46,692 nt of DNA from an uncultured Muribaculaceae bacterium (GTDB lineage: Bacteria; Bacteroidota; Bacteroidia; Bacteroidales; Muribaculaceae): contig CAJTKG010000023.1 in the NCBI GenBank assembly GCA_910576935.1, forward strand, positions 1 through 46,692. The letters are read 5' to 3'. Positions 15,786-23,578 of the stretch are shown here, piece by piece. Positions within the stretch are counted from its first letter, which is position 1, and each line of letters opens with the position of its first letter. Below the pieces are notes generated by a model that did not search any database, was not told where the DNA came from, and saw only the letters and a program-made list of their open reading frames with translations. Made by a program: the position numbers and the translations under genes.

Positions 15786-17246
15786 ATGACAATCAAAGAT
15801 CTCAAACCCGCATCTGTTTTCGCCATTTTCGACGAAATCAACAAAGTACCCCGTCCTTCTAAGAAAGAAGATAAAATCAGAAAGTATCTGCTCGATTTTG
15901 CAGCAGCACACAATATCGAGGTAAAGACCGACGCTGTCGGCAACGTGGCCATGTTCAAACCCGCCACTCCCGGCAAAGAGGCCGCTCCGTGTGTCATCAT
16001 GCAGGCACATATGGACATGGTGTGTGAATCTAACGACAAGAACTTCGACTTCGACAACAGCCCTATAACAACGGTTGTCGACGGTGACTGGCTGCGCGCC
16101 GAAGGCACCACCCTCGGAGCCGACAACGGCATCGGCATGGCTGCCGCTCTTGCCGCCCTCACGGACAAAGACCTCGTTCACGGTCCGCTTCAGGCGCTAT
16201 TCACCGTCGACGAAGAGACAGGCCTGACCGGCGCATACAATCTGGGTGACGGCATGATCGGAGGCTCGATACTGCTCAACCTCGACTCTGAAGACGACGC
16301 CGAGATATTCATCGGCTGCGCCGGCGGCGTCGACACCACATGCACGTTCCACTACAACCGCTCGGTTGCTCCGACCGATTTCCACTATTTCAAGTTTGAT
16401 ATTTCCAAAGGCCTTGGCGGCCACTCGGGCGGCGACATCCATCTTGGTCGTGCAAATGCCAACAAACTCCTTGCTCGTTTTCTATGGACACTCGGTCAGG
16501 AGCACGAAGTTGTTCTCACCGAAATCGACGGCGGCAATCTGCGTAACGCCATTCCGCGTGCCGCCCATGCTGTCTTCGGCGTCAGCGGCGAGAGCAAAGA
16601 GAAAGTTCGCATCGCATTCAATAATTATATAGCCGATATCGAAAACGAATATAAAGACATCGAGCCAACCCTCGAACTCGACCTGTCGTCGGTCGACCGT
16701 CCCGAGTTCAGCATCGATTCGTCGACATCGCGCCGATTGATCGAATCGCTCTACAGCGCTCCCCACGGAGTCATCTCGATGAGCCGCGATCTCGAAGGAC
16801 TCGTCGAGACCTCGACCAATCTTGCATCCGTCAAGATGAAACCCGACAATATCATCCTTGTCACAACCAGTCAGCGTTCGTCTGTCGAGTCGCGTAAATG
16901 GGACATCGCCCATCAGGTCGAGGCCGTCTTCACACTCGCCGGTGCCGAAGTCACCCATGGCGACGGATACCCCGGCTGGGCTCCCAACATGGACTCCGAG
17001 ATAATGAAGATCGCCTCTGACGCCTATGAGGAACTCTACGGCATCAAGCCCGCCATCAAGGCTATCCATGCCGGACTCGAGTGTGGACTCTTCCTTCAGA
17101 AATACCCCCACCTCGACATGGTGTCGTTCGGTCCGACACTCCAGGGCGTACACTCTCCCTCAGAGCGCATGTATATCCCCGCCGTCGAGCGCTTCTGGGG
17201 TCAGCTTACACGCATCCTCGAGAAAGTAGCCGATCATAAGGCCTAA
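15786..17246 (+). CDS. pepD: cytosol non-specific dipeptidase / aminoacyl-histidine dipeptidase (M20)
   Basis: This two-zinc M20 peptidase hydrolyses dipeptides in the cytosol. The metal and catalytic residues are in place: H75-x-D77 (AHMDMV), the bridging D113 (GADNGIG), the general base pair E143-E144 (VDEETG) and D167 (LDSED). A lid domain follows (GGHSGGDIHLGRANANKLLAR) and the C-terminal H in FGPTLQGVHSP. At 486 aa it matches PepD of E. coli and Bacteroides. There is no signal peptide. It has its own transcript, with a hairpin 12 bp after the stop. Confidence 0.95.
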   Translation: MTIKDLKPASVFAIFDEINKVPRPSKKEDKIRKYLLDFAAAHNIEVKTDAVGNVAMFKPATPGKEAAPCVIMQAHMDMVCESNDKNFDFDNSPITTVVDGDWLRAEGTTLGADNGIGMAAALAALTDKDLVHGPLQALFTVDEETGLTGAYNLGDGMIGGSILLNLDSEDDAEIFIGCAGGVDTTCTFHYNRSVAPTDFHYFKFDISKGLGGHSGGDIHLGRANANKLLARFLWTLGQEHEVVLTEIDGGNLRNAIPRAAHAVFGVSGESKEKVRIAFNNYIADIENEYKDIEPTLELDLSSVDRPEFSIDSSTSRRLIESLYSAPHGVISMSRDLEGLVETSTNLASVKMKPDNIILVTTSQRSSVESRKWDIAHQVEAVFTLAGAEVTHGDGYPGWAPNMDSEIMKIASDAYEELYGIKPAIKAIHAGLECGLFLQKYPHLDMVSFGPTLQGVHSPSERMYIPAVERFWGQLTRILEKVADHKA

Positions 17247-17257
17247 GTTATAATCAG

Positions 17258-17293
17258 ACGCAGAGCCGTGTATATCAAAAAACGGCTCTGCGT
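17258..17293 (+). terminator. terminator of pepD
   Basis: ACGCAGAGCCG (17258-17268) pairs exactly with CGGCTCTGCGT (17283-17293), followed by TGTTGTTTCT. It overlaps the first possible ATG of the next gene, which argues for that gene starting further in. Confidence 0.75.
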
Positions 17294-17306
17294 TGTTGTT
17301 TCTATT

Positions 17307-18113
17307 GTGAAAAACTTTTTGCGATATATAATCTGCAGTGTGATTGCCGTTATGGCGTGTGCGGCTGTGGCCGAAGCCGGCATCTCCGGCTCCGACGCCA
17401 TCGCCGACAGCCTCGAACTCAATCTGGCCGAACTTTTCGGTCCGCCGGCCCCGAAAGACTATATCGTTCTGGGTGGCGACACGATACGCTTTGATTTCGA
17501 TGCCATGGTAGGCCACAAGGCCTTGACTGAACGCGATTACGCCGAAGTGGCACGGGAACTTGGAGTCGAGACCGCCGCCATCAAGGCCGTTGTCGAGATC
17601 GAGACCGGTCGTGCCCACCGCGGTTTTAATCCCGATGGCACACCTGTGATAAATTTCGATCTCGCTATCTTCCGCAAGATGGCCCGCAAGAACGGCATCA
17701 ACCTGAGCCGTTACAGCCGCAGCCACTCCGCCGTATTCCGTCGCCCCGACATCGCCGCCCATGGATCTCAGCAGGCGGCCGAGCATGCTGTTTACAACTC
17801 GGCGGCCGATATAGACGAGCTGACAGCGATAGAGGGCACATTCTGGGGCATGTTCCAGATCGGTGGATTCAATTGGCGCATGACCGGAGCTTCGTCGCCC
17901 GTTGAGTTTGTCGCACGGATGAGTGCCAACGAACGCCAGCAGCTCGAACTGTTTGCCGGTTTTATCCGTCGGTCGGGCTTGCTCAAGCATCTCCAGACAA
18001 AAAACTGGTCGGCATTCGCGCGCGGCTACAATGGCCCGAGTTATGCTGCTCGCGCTTATCACACGCGTCTTGCAAAAGCATATAATAAGTATAAAAGCAG
18101 CACTAATCGTTAA
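17307..18113 (+). CDS. secreted N-acetylmuramidase-family protein (peptidoglycan hydrolase)
   Basis: A predicted exported lysozyme-like enzyme of the N-acetylmuramidase domain family (PF11860 type), acting on cell-wall glycan. The GTG at 17307 is chosen as start: it gives a normal signal peptide (VKNFLRYIICSVIAVMACAAVAEA) and lies past the pepD terminator hairpin, whereas the in-frame ATG at 17268 lies within it. The domain spans about residues 75-262: LTERDYAEVARELGVE, AVVEIETGRAHRGF with the probable catalytic Glu in VEIETG, GTFWGMFQIGGFNW, and a C-terminal NWSAFARGYNGPSY. It is similar to phage endolysins, but no phage genes are nearby, so a housekeeping role is likely. Confidence 0.85.
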   Translation: MKNFLRYIICSVIAVMACAAVAEAGISGSDAIADSLELNLAELFGPPAPKDYIVLGGDTIRFDFDAMVGHKALTERDYAEVARELGVETAAIKAVVEIETGRAHRGFNPDGTPVINFDLAIFRKMARKNGINLSRYSRSHSAVFRRPDIAAHGSQQAAEHAVYNSAADIDELTAIEGTFWGMFQIGGFNWRMTGASSPVEFVARMSANERQQLELFAGFIRRSGLLKHLQTKNWSAFARGYNGPSYAARAYHTRLAKAYNKYKSSTNR

Positions 18114-18192
18114 AAACTATTTAAATTCTGCTAAAAGATACGCCCTTTATTTATTTTTTATTTAAAAGATGAAAAATTTTAACGTGATGTGT

Positions 18193-18222
18193 TTTGAGAT
18201 TTATATAAAATGCTTACCTTTG
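18193..18222 (+). promoter_or_regulatory. promoter of the sRNA-like unit, copy 2
   Basis: TTTG at 18193-18196 and TACCTTTG at 18215-18222 are separated by 18 nt, an exact match to both Bacteroidota elements at near-ideal spacing. Transcription would start at about 18225. Confidence 0.7.
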
Positions 18223-18224
18223 CA

Positions 18225-18299
18225 AGTGTGTTTTTCATAGTATTAGATTAAGATAAAGGTTTAATGAGAAAGAGTTGTTGTGAAACAACTCTTTTTTTC
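18225..18299 (+). ncRNA. candidate small RNA gene, copy 2
   Basis: Downstream of a full promoter lies TTTTTCATAGTATTAGATTA, a spacer with AAAGGTTTAA, and then a perfect 11-bp hairpin AAAGAGTTGTT-GTGA-AACAACTCTTT (18269-18294) running into seven T. No ORF of note is inside. The promoter-to-terminator distance predicts an RNA of about 70-75 nt. The 5' string and the GTGA loop recur at 12929-12998. The function is unknown. An alternative is an attenuator leader for the sigma cassette, but that cassette has its own promoter-like site further down. Confidence 0.6.
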
Positions 18300-18404
18300 T
18301 TTTGTGTCTGCTGACTGATACCGGTTTTTAATTGGCTGTATTATATTGTGTTATATTTTACTGCCGTCGTTTTGGTTTTTTTGTAATAAAAAATGCCGGT
18401 CATT

Positions 18405-18433
18405 GTCACCTTTTGCCTACGTGTTGCGTCTAA
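18405..18433 (+). promoter_or_regulatory. candidate ECF-sigma promoter of the sigma cassette
   Basis: GTCACCTTTT (18405-18414) and CGTCTAA (18427-18433) resemble ECF -35 and -10 elements, with 16 nt between GTCACC and CGTC. It is 57 bp upstream of the first cassette gene. No TAnnTTTG lies between, so the cassette may be self-activated by its own sigma factor (inference). Confidence 0.45.
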
Positions 18434-18489
18434 CAGCCGAGATGTCTCAAACGACAAAATAATAATTAACTTAAAAATATTATAGAAAA

Positions 18490-18921
18490 ATGGAAGAAAC
18501 AATAATTGCAACTTTAGTACCCCTTGGAATCTGTGTGGCGTTGCCCGTGCTTATCGTTTGGCTTTGTACCCGGGCCGTCATCAACAGCGAAAACCGCAAA
18601 GCCGATGTGCTTGTCGAGGCTATACGAAACAACGCCGGCGTTGACACCGACAAAATCGCTCAGGCATTGGGCCGTCAGCGCACGACCCCACGCGAGCTAC
18701 TCAACCTGCGACTCCTTCGCGGCGCGGTTTCCAGCCTTATAGGCGTTGTCTTCATTATCGCCACGATAATACTTGTCAGCGGCGGATATGGTATCGCAGA
18801 GTTGTTTGGCCTACCGCTTATCGTCGGTGGTGTGTTCCTTGCAGTGGGCATCGGCTACCTGATAGTATATTTCGTCAGCAAGAAACAAATCAACGACGGT
18901 AACGAAGAGATGGCAGAGTAA
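18490..18921 (+). CDS. DUF6249-type membrane protein of the sigma-factor cassette
   Basis: A 143-aa protein with three predicted transmembrane helices: residues 5-28 (ATLVPLGICVALPVLIVWLC), about 80-98 (SSLIGVVFIIATIILVSGG) and 103-128. A cytoplasmic loop of about 45 residues (NSENRKADVLVEAIRNNAGVD) lies between the first two. The pattern fits the DUF6249 family found beside ECF sigma genes in Bacteroidales. The stop codon is directly followed by the ATG of the sigma gene. A part in membrane signalling to the sigma factor is inference from position. Confidence 0.8.
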   Translation: MEETIIATLVPLGICVALPVLIVWLCTRAVINSENRKADVLVEAIRNNAGVDTDKIAQALGRQRTTPRELLNLRLLRGAVSSLIGVVFIIATIILVSGGYGIAELFGLPLIVGGVFLAVGIGYLIVYFVSKKQINDGNEEMAE

Positions 18922-19395
18922 ATGGATCGCGGCCGATTTATAGAATATGTCGAGAGCAGTCAGAAAACGCTGCGCCGCTTTCTGACTGCTCTCTGCTGTG
19001 GCGACAGCGCCCTTGCCGACGACATAGCCCAGGAGACATATATGAAAGCATATATGTCGGCCGACGGTTTTCGCGGCGACTCCCGTTTCTCATCGTGGAT
19101 TTACCGCATCGCCTATAACACTTTTATCAGTTACCGGCGTTCGCTCAAGCCGGTCTCGGATGTCGATGAGGCCACTGCCGTCATCTCGGATGACAGCGCC
19201 GACTCGGGTTTTCGCTATCAGGCACTTTACACAGCTCTCGACCGCCTTAACGAACGCGAGCGTTCGGCCATACTGCTTTTCTATATCGAAGGATATTCAA
19301 TCAAAGAAATATCGGCTATAGTCGATGCGAGCGAAGATGCCGTCAAGCAACACCTCTCTCGCGCACGCAAACATCTCAAAATATTGTTATCATGA
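18922..19395 (+). CDS. ECF-type RNA polymerase sigma-70 factor
   Basis: An alternative sigma factor directing RNA polymerase to a small regulon. Region 2 spans about residues 6-72 (LADDIAQETYMKAY, FSSWIYRIAYNTFISYRR) and region 4 about 100-155 (LNERERSAILLFYIEGYSIKEISAIVDASEDAVKQHLSRARK, a clear helix-turn-helix). Region 3 is absent, as in ECF factors, and 157 aa is normal. Its start abuts the DUF6249 gene and its stop overlaps the next ATG (ATGA). Confidence 0.93.
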   Translation: MDRGRFIEYVESSQKTLRRFLTALCCGDSALADDIAQETYMKAYMSADGFRGDSRFSSWIYRIAYNTFISYRRSLKPVSDVDEATAVISDDSADSGFRYQALYTALDRLNERERSAILLFYIEGYSIKEISAIVDASEDAVKQHLSRARKHLKILLS

Positions 19396-19787
19396 AACAG
19401 CAGGACGACCCATTAAAAAAACTTTTTGACGGCTTTGACCCTCAGCTCGACGACACGACCCGCTTCATGTCGCGTCTCGAAGCCCGTCTCGACAGCGTCG
19501 AGATAATACGCAGCAAAACCGCCGCATCCCGACGTCTTTATATAATAGCCGCTGTCATCGCCGCTTTTGTCGGATTTGTCAGTGGAGTAATTATAACACT
19601 TCTGCTGCCACATATAGGACTCAATATGTTGACATCATCCTCAACGACCGTAGTAGCGCCCGCCATAGCCCGTGTCATTGAGCCTGCGACAGCACTCCCG
19701 ATACTGCTTATTGCCGCGCTTTCGCTTTTTATCGCCGTCAACGCCTACAGTGTAACCCTCTATTTCTTAAAATTACGTCGCAAATAG
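19392..19787 (+). CDS. membrane protein, putative anti-sigma factor
   Basis: A 131-aa protein. The cytoplasmic N-terminus (KKLFDGFDPQLDDTTRFMSRLEARLDSVEII, residues 8-38) has the look of a short sigma-binding helix segment, and two transmembrane helices follow (about 48-72 and 98-124). It overlaps the sigma gene by 4 bp, the usual place for an anti-sigma partner. No zinc-binding HxxxCxxC motif is present. Role inferred from position and topology only. Confidence 0.65.
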   Translation: MKQQDDPLKKLFDGFDPQLDDTTRFMSRLEARLDSVEIIRSKTAASRRLYIIAAVIAAFVGFVSGVIITLLLPHIGLNMLTSSSTTVVAPAIARVIEPATALPILLIAALSLFIAVNAYSVTLYFLKLRRK

Positions 19788-19860
19788 TCGAGGCTTCATA
19801 CGCTTCGGATTCTCTTGCATCGCAGCGGCTTTACTAAAGCCGGCAAAGCCTGAAAATCAA

Positions 19861-19892
19861 AAACGGGACCGTCATCGCCGGCGGTCCCGTTT
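19861..19892. terminator. bidirectional terminator between the sigma cassette and the fructan locus
   Basis: AAACGGGACCG pairs exactly with CGGTCCCGTTT around ten bases. Leftward it is followed by a T-rich stretch (TTTGATTTTC after the stem), rightward by GTTTC. Genes on both sides converge on it. Confidence 0.8.
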
Positions 19893-19953
19893 GTTTCAGA
19901 CTGATATCTGACTCTTAACCAAAACAATTTAATTTAGTCCTTAGATAGTATCC

Positions 19954-22326
19954 TTATTTGACGGCTACTTTGCGACCTCCGACGATATAGAAACCGGCCG
20001 GGAGACCTGCCGTAGCATCCGGGCGGTTGACATTTGTGCGCAATCTGACGCCTGAAAGATTATAGACATCTACAGAGCTGTCAGCGTTATCATTGTCGAT
20101 GATTATGTCATCGACACCGGAGCTTGATGACTTTGGGTCGAGAATCCAGGCTTTAAGCTCTTTGACTTTTACGACGGCATTGGCAAAAGCTTCGATGCCG
20201 TCAGCATTGGAGTCGGTCGGGAAGACGCGTATCGACGTGGCCCAGCTGTCGTTGACAAAGATATCGACGATAGAATGGTCGACGAAGACATTTATTTTTA
20301 GGTCGCTGCCGCGTGCCGGACGCTTGGGCAGTGTGCAGCGATAGACACCGTCATAGACGCCGCCGTCGTTAATCAGACGTGTCAGCGAACTGAAATCGAC
20401 GATGAGTTCGGCCGACGCCGGATTGTATGTTATCGACCCTTTTGCCGAGCCGTTTTTGAATATGTTGAAGCCGAAAGGTGTCGTGCCGACGGTGAACGTG
20501 CCGCAGAGTTCGGCGGCGCGTCCTTTGACCGGGCTGAGATCGATTGTGCCGTTGATTTCGAGATCGGTGCGCGAGAATGTTGTCGCGGTGCGCAGACCCG
20601 TAAGGCTTTCCCAAGGTTTCTGTATGAGAGTGCCGTCAGCGTCGAGCGACCATTCGCGTGGCAGCGAGTAGCAATGTGCCCAGCCGAGATTCCAGTTGGT
20701 GGCGCTCGGCAGTTTGTCGGGAACGATGCCGAGAGCTACGGTCTTGCCGTCGCGGACATAGATTGTCGGCGAGAGCAACCCGAAGCCGTGGCGCGAGTTC
20801 ATCTCGACGAGAGTGGGCTTCTCCGAGCCGGCCGCGGGGACAAACTTGCCGTCGGCGGCTATCGAGCCGGTCCAGTAGAGTGTGCGTACACCCTGCGATG
20901 TCCCCAGAGGAGTGGCCGTGAACAGCCAGCGGCCGTCGGGCATGGGGGTTATGTTGGGCATTTCCCAGAATGTGCCGTCCTGAGCGGCCGACGTTCCCGA
21001 GAAAAAGAGGTCGCCGTTGTTGCTCCAGTTGCCGGTGGTGGCGTCGTAGCGGTGGAGAGTGGTTGTGCCTATGCCTCCGCGCGACGACCCGACTATGATG
21101 TAGGCATTGTCGCCGTTGCGGAAGAAATATGGGTCGCGGAAGTCGTCAGACAATCCGGCGGGACGTGCGGCGATTATGGGATTACGCGACAGCTTGGTCC
21201 AGTTTATGAGCGACGTCGATTCGGGTGTGGCCTGAGCGATGGAGGCGCGGGCATAGTCGACAGCCGTGTAGAGTATATTGGGACGTCCGCCCGTTATGAC
21301 CTCGTCGGTGAAGACACATCCGCTCCAGCAGCCTTTGATGTCGTATGGATTTCCCGGTGCGATGGCGATTTTCTCCTCGCGCCAGTCAAAAAGATTCTCG
21401 CTCGATATGTGTCCCCAGTGCAAGCGTGCCATATAAGGACCGTCGGCGTTTTTCTGGAAGAAAAGATGATAGCGGCCGCCCGAGTAGACAAGTCCGTGGC
21501 ACTCGTTGGTCCAGCCGGCGGCCGGCATGCCGTGGAATCGCGGACGCAGCATATCGTCGGCGAAGCGAGAGGCCGGTATGTCGAGGTCGGGGGCGTTTTC
21601 GGCTTTCCAGCCTGCGATAGTTGCGGCGTCGAGGGCTTCGTTCCAGATGCTGACGTCGTCGATGAGACCGTTGAACGACATCAGTTCAAACGGACCGTCC
21701 ATGCGTGATGCCGTCGACTGACCCATGTAGAATGTCGAGGGAGCGAAGCTTATCGAGCCGTTGGCGCGGCTGCTGCCGACCTCGATGCCGTTGTTGTAGA
21801 GCTTGACGCTGCGGGCGTCGCAGTCGATGACGGCTGTGAGGTTGTTCCATTGATAGACGGGGAGGGGCGTGTCTACGTCGATGTTGACGGGCCAGCCGCC
21901 GATATATGTGCGGAATGAATATTTGCCGTTGAAGCCGACATAGAAGCCGAAGCCGGTCTTGTCGTCGGTGTTCAGACAGGTGACTATTGCAGTTTTCTCC
22001 GGCGTGTCGGTATCGATCTGTATTATAGGATAACATGGCAGAGCCACCCACGCCGAGACGGTGAGTTTTTTTGAGCCGGCGGGCAATATGTTGCCCAGAC
22101 GTGCGTCTATATGAGATGTGTAGCCGTCGAAACGCAGAGCTTTGCCCACAGCGCCGTCGACATTCTCGGGCGTGAAGTGACCGCCTACGGCAAAGCGTTC
22201 GCCGCTGACGGCCTCGACGATCTGTCCGTCGCGCACATCCATCGTGAAATGGGCCACACGCTCGGCGCTGAGGCTTAGAGCGGTTGTCGTGGCGGCTATT
22301 GCGGTTAATATCTTATTATGTTTCAT
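19954..22326 (-). CDS. LamG-GH32 fructan hydrolase with variant nucleophile motif and sorting-like tail
   Basis: A predicted secreted fructan-active enzyme. In order: signal peptide (to about residue 21, SLSA-ERVAH); a LamG/concanavalin-like domain (about 24-240, AWVALPCY, YQWNNLTAVIDCDARSVKLYNNG); a GH32 five-blade propeller from about 262; a GH32 C-terminal beta-sandwich (about 590-735); and a tail (about 755-790, VDVYNLSGVRL...LPAGFYIVGGRKVAVK) like type IX secretion sorting domains. The usual WMNDPNG nucleophile motif reads GWTNECHG, with E275 where Asp is expected. The RDP motif (D398) and the acid/base Glu in WEMP (E455) are kept. It is the last gene of the leftward susC operon, 61 bp after the DUF4960 gene. 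No lipobox. Activity and linkage preference cannot be read from sequence. Confidence 0.88.
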   Translation of the reverse strand: MKHNKILTAIAATTTALSLSAERVAHFTMDVRDGQIVEAVSGERFAVGGHFTPENVDGAVGKALRFDGYTSHIDARLGNILPAGSKKLTVSAWVALPCYPIIQIDTDTPEKTAIVTCLNTDDKTGFGFYVGFNGKYSFRTYIGGWPVNIDVDTPLPVYQWNNLTAVIDCDARSVKLYNNGIEVGSSRANGSISFAPSTFYMGQSTASRMDGPFELMSFNGLIDDVSIWNEALDAATIAGWKAENAPDLDIPASRFADDMLRPRFHGMPAAGWTNECHGLVYSGGRYHLFFQKNADGPYMARLHWGHISSENLFDWREEKIAIAPGNPYDIKGCWSGCVFTDEVITGGRPNILYTAVDYARASIAQATPESTSLINWTKLSRNPIIAARPAGLSDDFRDPYFFRNGDNAYIIVGSSRGGIGTTTLHRYDATTGNWSNNGDLFFSGTSAAQDGTFWEMPNITPMPDGRWLFTATPLGTSQGVRTLYWTGSIAADGKFVPAAGSEKPTLVEMNSRHGFGLLSPTIYVRDGKTVALGIVPDKLPSATNWNLGWAHCYSLPREWSLDADGTLIQKPWESLTGLRTATTFSRTDLEINGTIDLSPVKGRAAELCGTFTVGTTPFGFNIFKNGSAKGSITYNPASAELIVDFSSLTRLINDGGVYDGVYRCTLPKRPARGSDLKINVFVDHSIVDIFVNDSWATSIRVFPTDSNADGIEAFANAVVKVKELKAWILDPKSSSSGVDDIIIDNDNADSSVDVYNLSGVRLRTNVNRPDATAGLPAGFYIVGGRKVAVK

Positions 22327-22350
22327 TGTGTTTTGGTTAAGAGGTTAAAT

Positions 22351-22377
22351 CAGGGTGACGCAGTTAGCGTCACCCTG
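22351..22377. other. intergenic hairpin between the DUF4960 and LamG-GH32 genes
   Basis: CAGGGTGACGC pairs exactly with GCGTCACCCTG around AGTTA. It lies within the leftward operon, with no T-run after it. It may act as a partial terminator or an mRNA-stabilising end. Confidence 0.6.
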
Positions 22378-22387
22378 AGGTTGCTGT

Positions 22388-23491
22388 TTATTTAACGATG
22401 ACTTTTGATGTCTTATTGCCCCGGCGCACAATGTAGAGGCCCGGTGTCAGGTTGTCGGCGCTGACACTGGTACCCTGAAGGTTGTAATACTCTGCTGTGG
22501 TGCTGTCGGTATCGGTAACGATGTCATCGATGCCGGTGGTCGCTTTGGCGGCGAGATAGCTGATGGTGTTGCCGGTAAGCTTTCTGATGTTTTCGGCATA
22601 AGCGTTAATGCCGCTGCGTGGAGCGAGTTCATATGCTGCGAGGCCGTTGGCGATGATTCGGCCCGGTTGGACTGTCTCGCCCGGGACGGCGGCAGGGAGG
22701 AATTCGATGATACCGGCTACGGCGTGGTCCTGAACGTGACCCCACTGGCCGAGGACGACGGCGTTGTTTTCAGCCTCGAATTTTTCGACCACGTTTTTGC
22801 CCTCGGCTGTGTATATGTTGCCGTAGGCATTGAGATCCCACATGCAGTTATGGTCTTCTCGCCAGAGTTCCGAGCCGTTGCCCGAGCCGAGCATGCCGAA
22901 AGTCTCTGAAGCAAAATCGTTGTTGACTTCGAGTTCCTTGTAGATTTCGTGACCGCGGCGGTCATAATACTGTGTCGGGTCGAGGCCGTTGGGATTGTCT
23001 TTTTCATTGACAAACCAGTATCCGATCTGTGCCTGCACTGTCCAGTTGTCTGTGCCGGGGCCGCCGTCGCCGTCACCGTAGATTGCCGGAGCGAAACGTG
23101 CGTCGAGGCGTCCGAGCAGTGTCAGCATCTGTGTTGCCTGTTTCGAGAGGAAAAGACATCCGCCGTCTTCGACGAAACGGCGCAGGGCATTGACGGTGGT
23201 TTCGTTGCGGAAAGCTTCGGGCAGATTCTGTGCTCCGAGCCCGATGCCGAGGCGGTCGATGTGAATCCAGATACAATCGAAGTTGTCAGTGCTGATGCGG
23301 TCGTTATCGCCTGAGGCGATGACAGCGCCGTCGGGATTGAGACTGCGGAATATCTCGCATGCTGCGGCTTCCTGGAAGTTCATGTCGCTGTTGTTCTCGC
23401 TGTCATAGCCGATCAGAATCGCTGTGCGCGGATTGGCCGAGGCGCTTATGATGCCGGCGGCGCAAAGAACTGTGAGTAAAAATTTTTTCAT
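22388..23491 (-). CDS. secreted DUF4960 protein with sorting-like tail (paralog of the upstream glycan-binding protein)
   Basis: A 367-aa exported protein. The signal peptide is MKKFLLTVLCAAGIISASA; there is no lipobox. Residues about 22-315 align by eye with the C-terminal DUF4960 half of the next gene upstream: IWIHIDRLGIGLGAQNLP, YGDGDGGPGTDNW, REDHNCMWD, WGHVQDHAVAGIIEF and IANGLAAYE all have close counterparts there. A tail (about 333-367, YYNLQGTSVS...TPGLYIVRRGNKTSKVIVK) resembles type IX secretion sorting domains. DUF4960 occurs in the levan-binding lipoprotein BT1761, so a fructan-binding role is likely. What the second copy adds is unknown. Confidence 0.82.
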   Translation of the reverse strand: MKKFLLTVLCAAGIISASANPRTAILIGYDSENNSDMNFQEAAACEIFRSLNPDGAVIASGDNDRISTDNFDCIWIHIDRLGIGLGAQNLPEAFRNETTVNALRRFVEDGGCLFLSKQATQMLTLLGRLDARFAPAIYGDGDGGPGTDNWTVQAQIGYWFVNEKDNPNGLDPTQYYDRRGHEIYKELEVNNDFASETFGMLGSGNGSELWREDHNCMWDLNAYGNIYTAEGKNVVEKFEAENNAVVLGQWGHVQDHAVAGIIEFLPAAVPGETVQPGRIIANGLAAYELAPRSGINAYAENIRKLTGNTISYLAAKATTGIDDIVTDTDSTTAEYYNLQGTSVSADNLTPGLYIVRRGNKTSKVIVK

Positions 23492-23527
23492 GGGTAAAGT
23501 TACGTTTTGTTATTATGGTGGTTTAAA

Positions 23528-23567
23528 AAGATATAGGCCGCGACACCGCTGCCGCGGCGCATATCTT
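23528..23567. other. intergenic hairpin between the two DUF4960 genes
   Basis: AAGATAT (23528-23534) pairs with ATATCTT (23561-23567), and GCCGCG (23537-23542) pairs with CGCGGC (23553-23558) inside it. It lies 12 bp past the stop of the lipoprotein gene, within the leftward operon. Confidence 0.6.
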
Positions 23568-23578
23568 GGAATAAACGG

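Larger units (their letters stand above)
18114..18489. other. 376-bp intergenic region with an sRNA-like unit and an ECF-type promoter
   Basis: There is no protein gene here. In order, it holds a -33/-7 promoter (18193-18222), a unit of about 70 nt ending in a terminator (18225-18299), an AT-rich stretch, and an ECF-like promoter (18405-18433) in front of the sigma cassette. Confidence 0.6.

Noticed and set aside
17160..18062. 300-codon open frame antisense to the muramidase gene
   Set aside because: It covers the pepD end, a terminator and a well-supported secreted enzyme, and shows no family features.
20674..21708. 344-codon open frame antisense to the LamG-GH32 gene
   Set aside because: No recognisable motif and no start signals. 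The minus-strand frame is clearly GH32.
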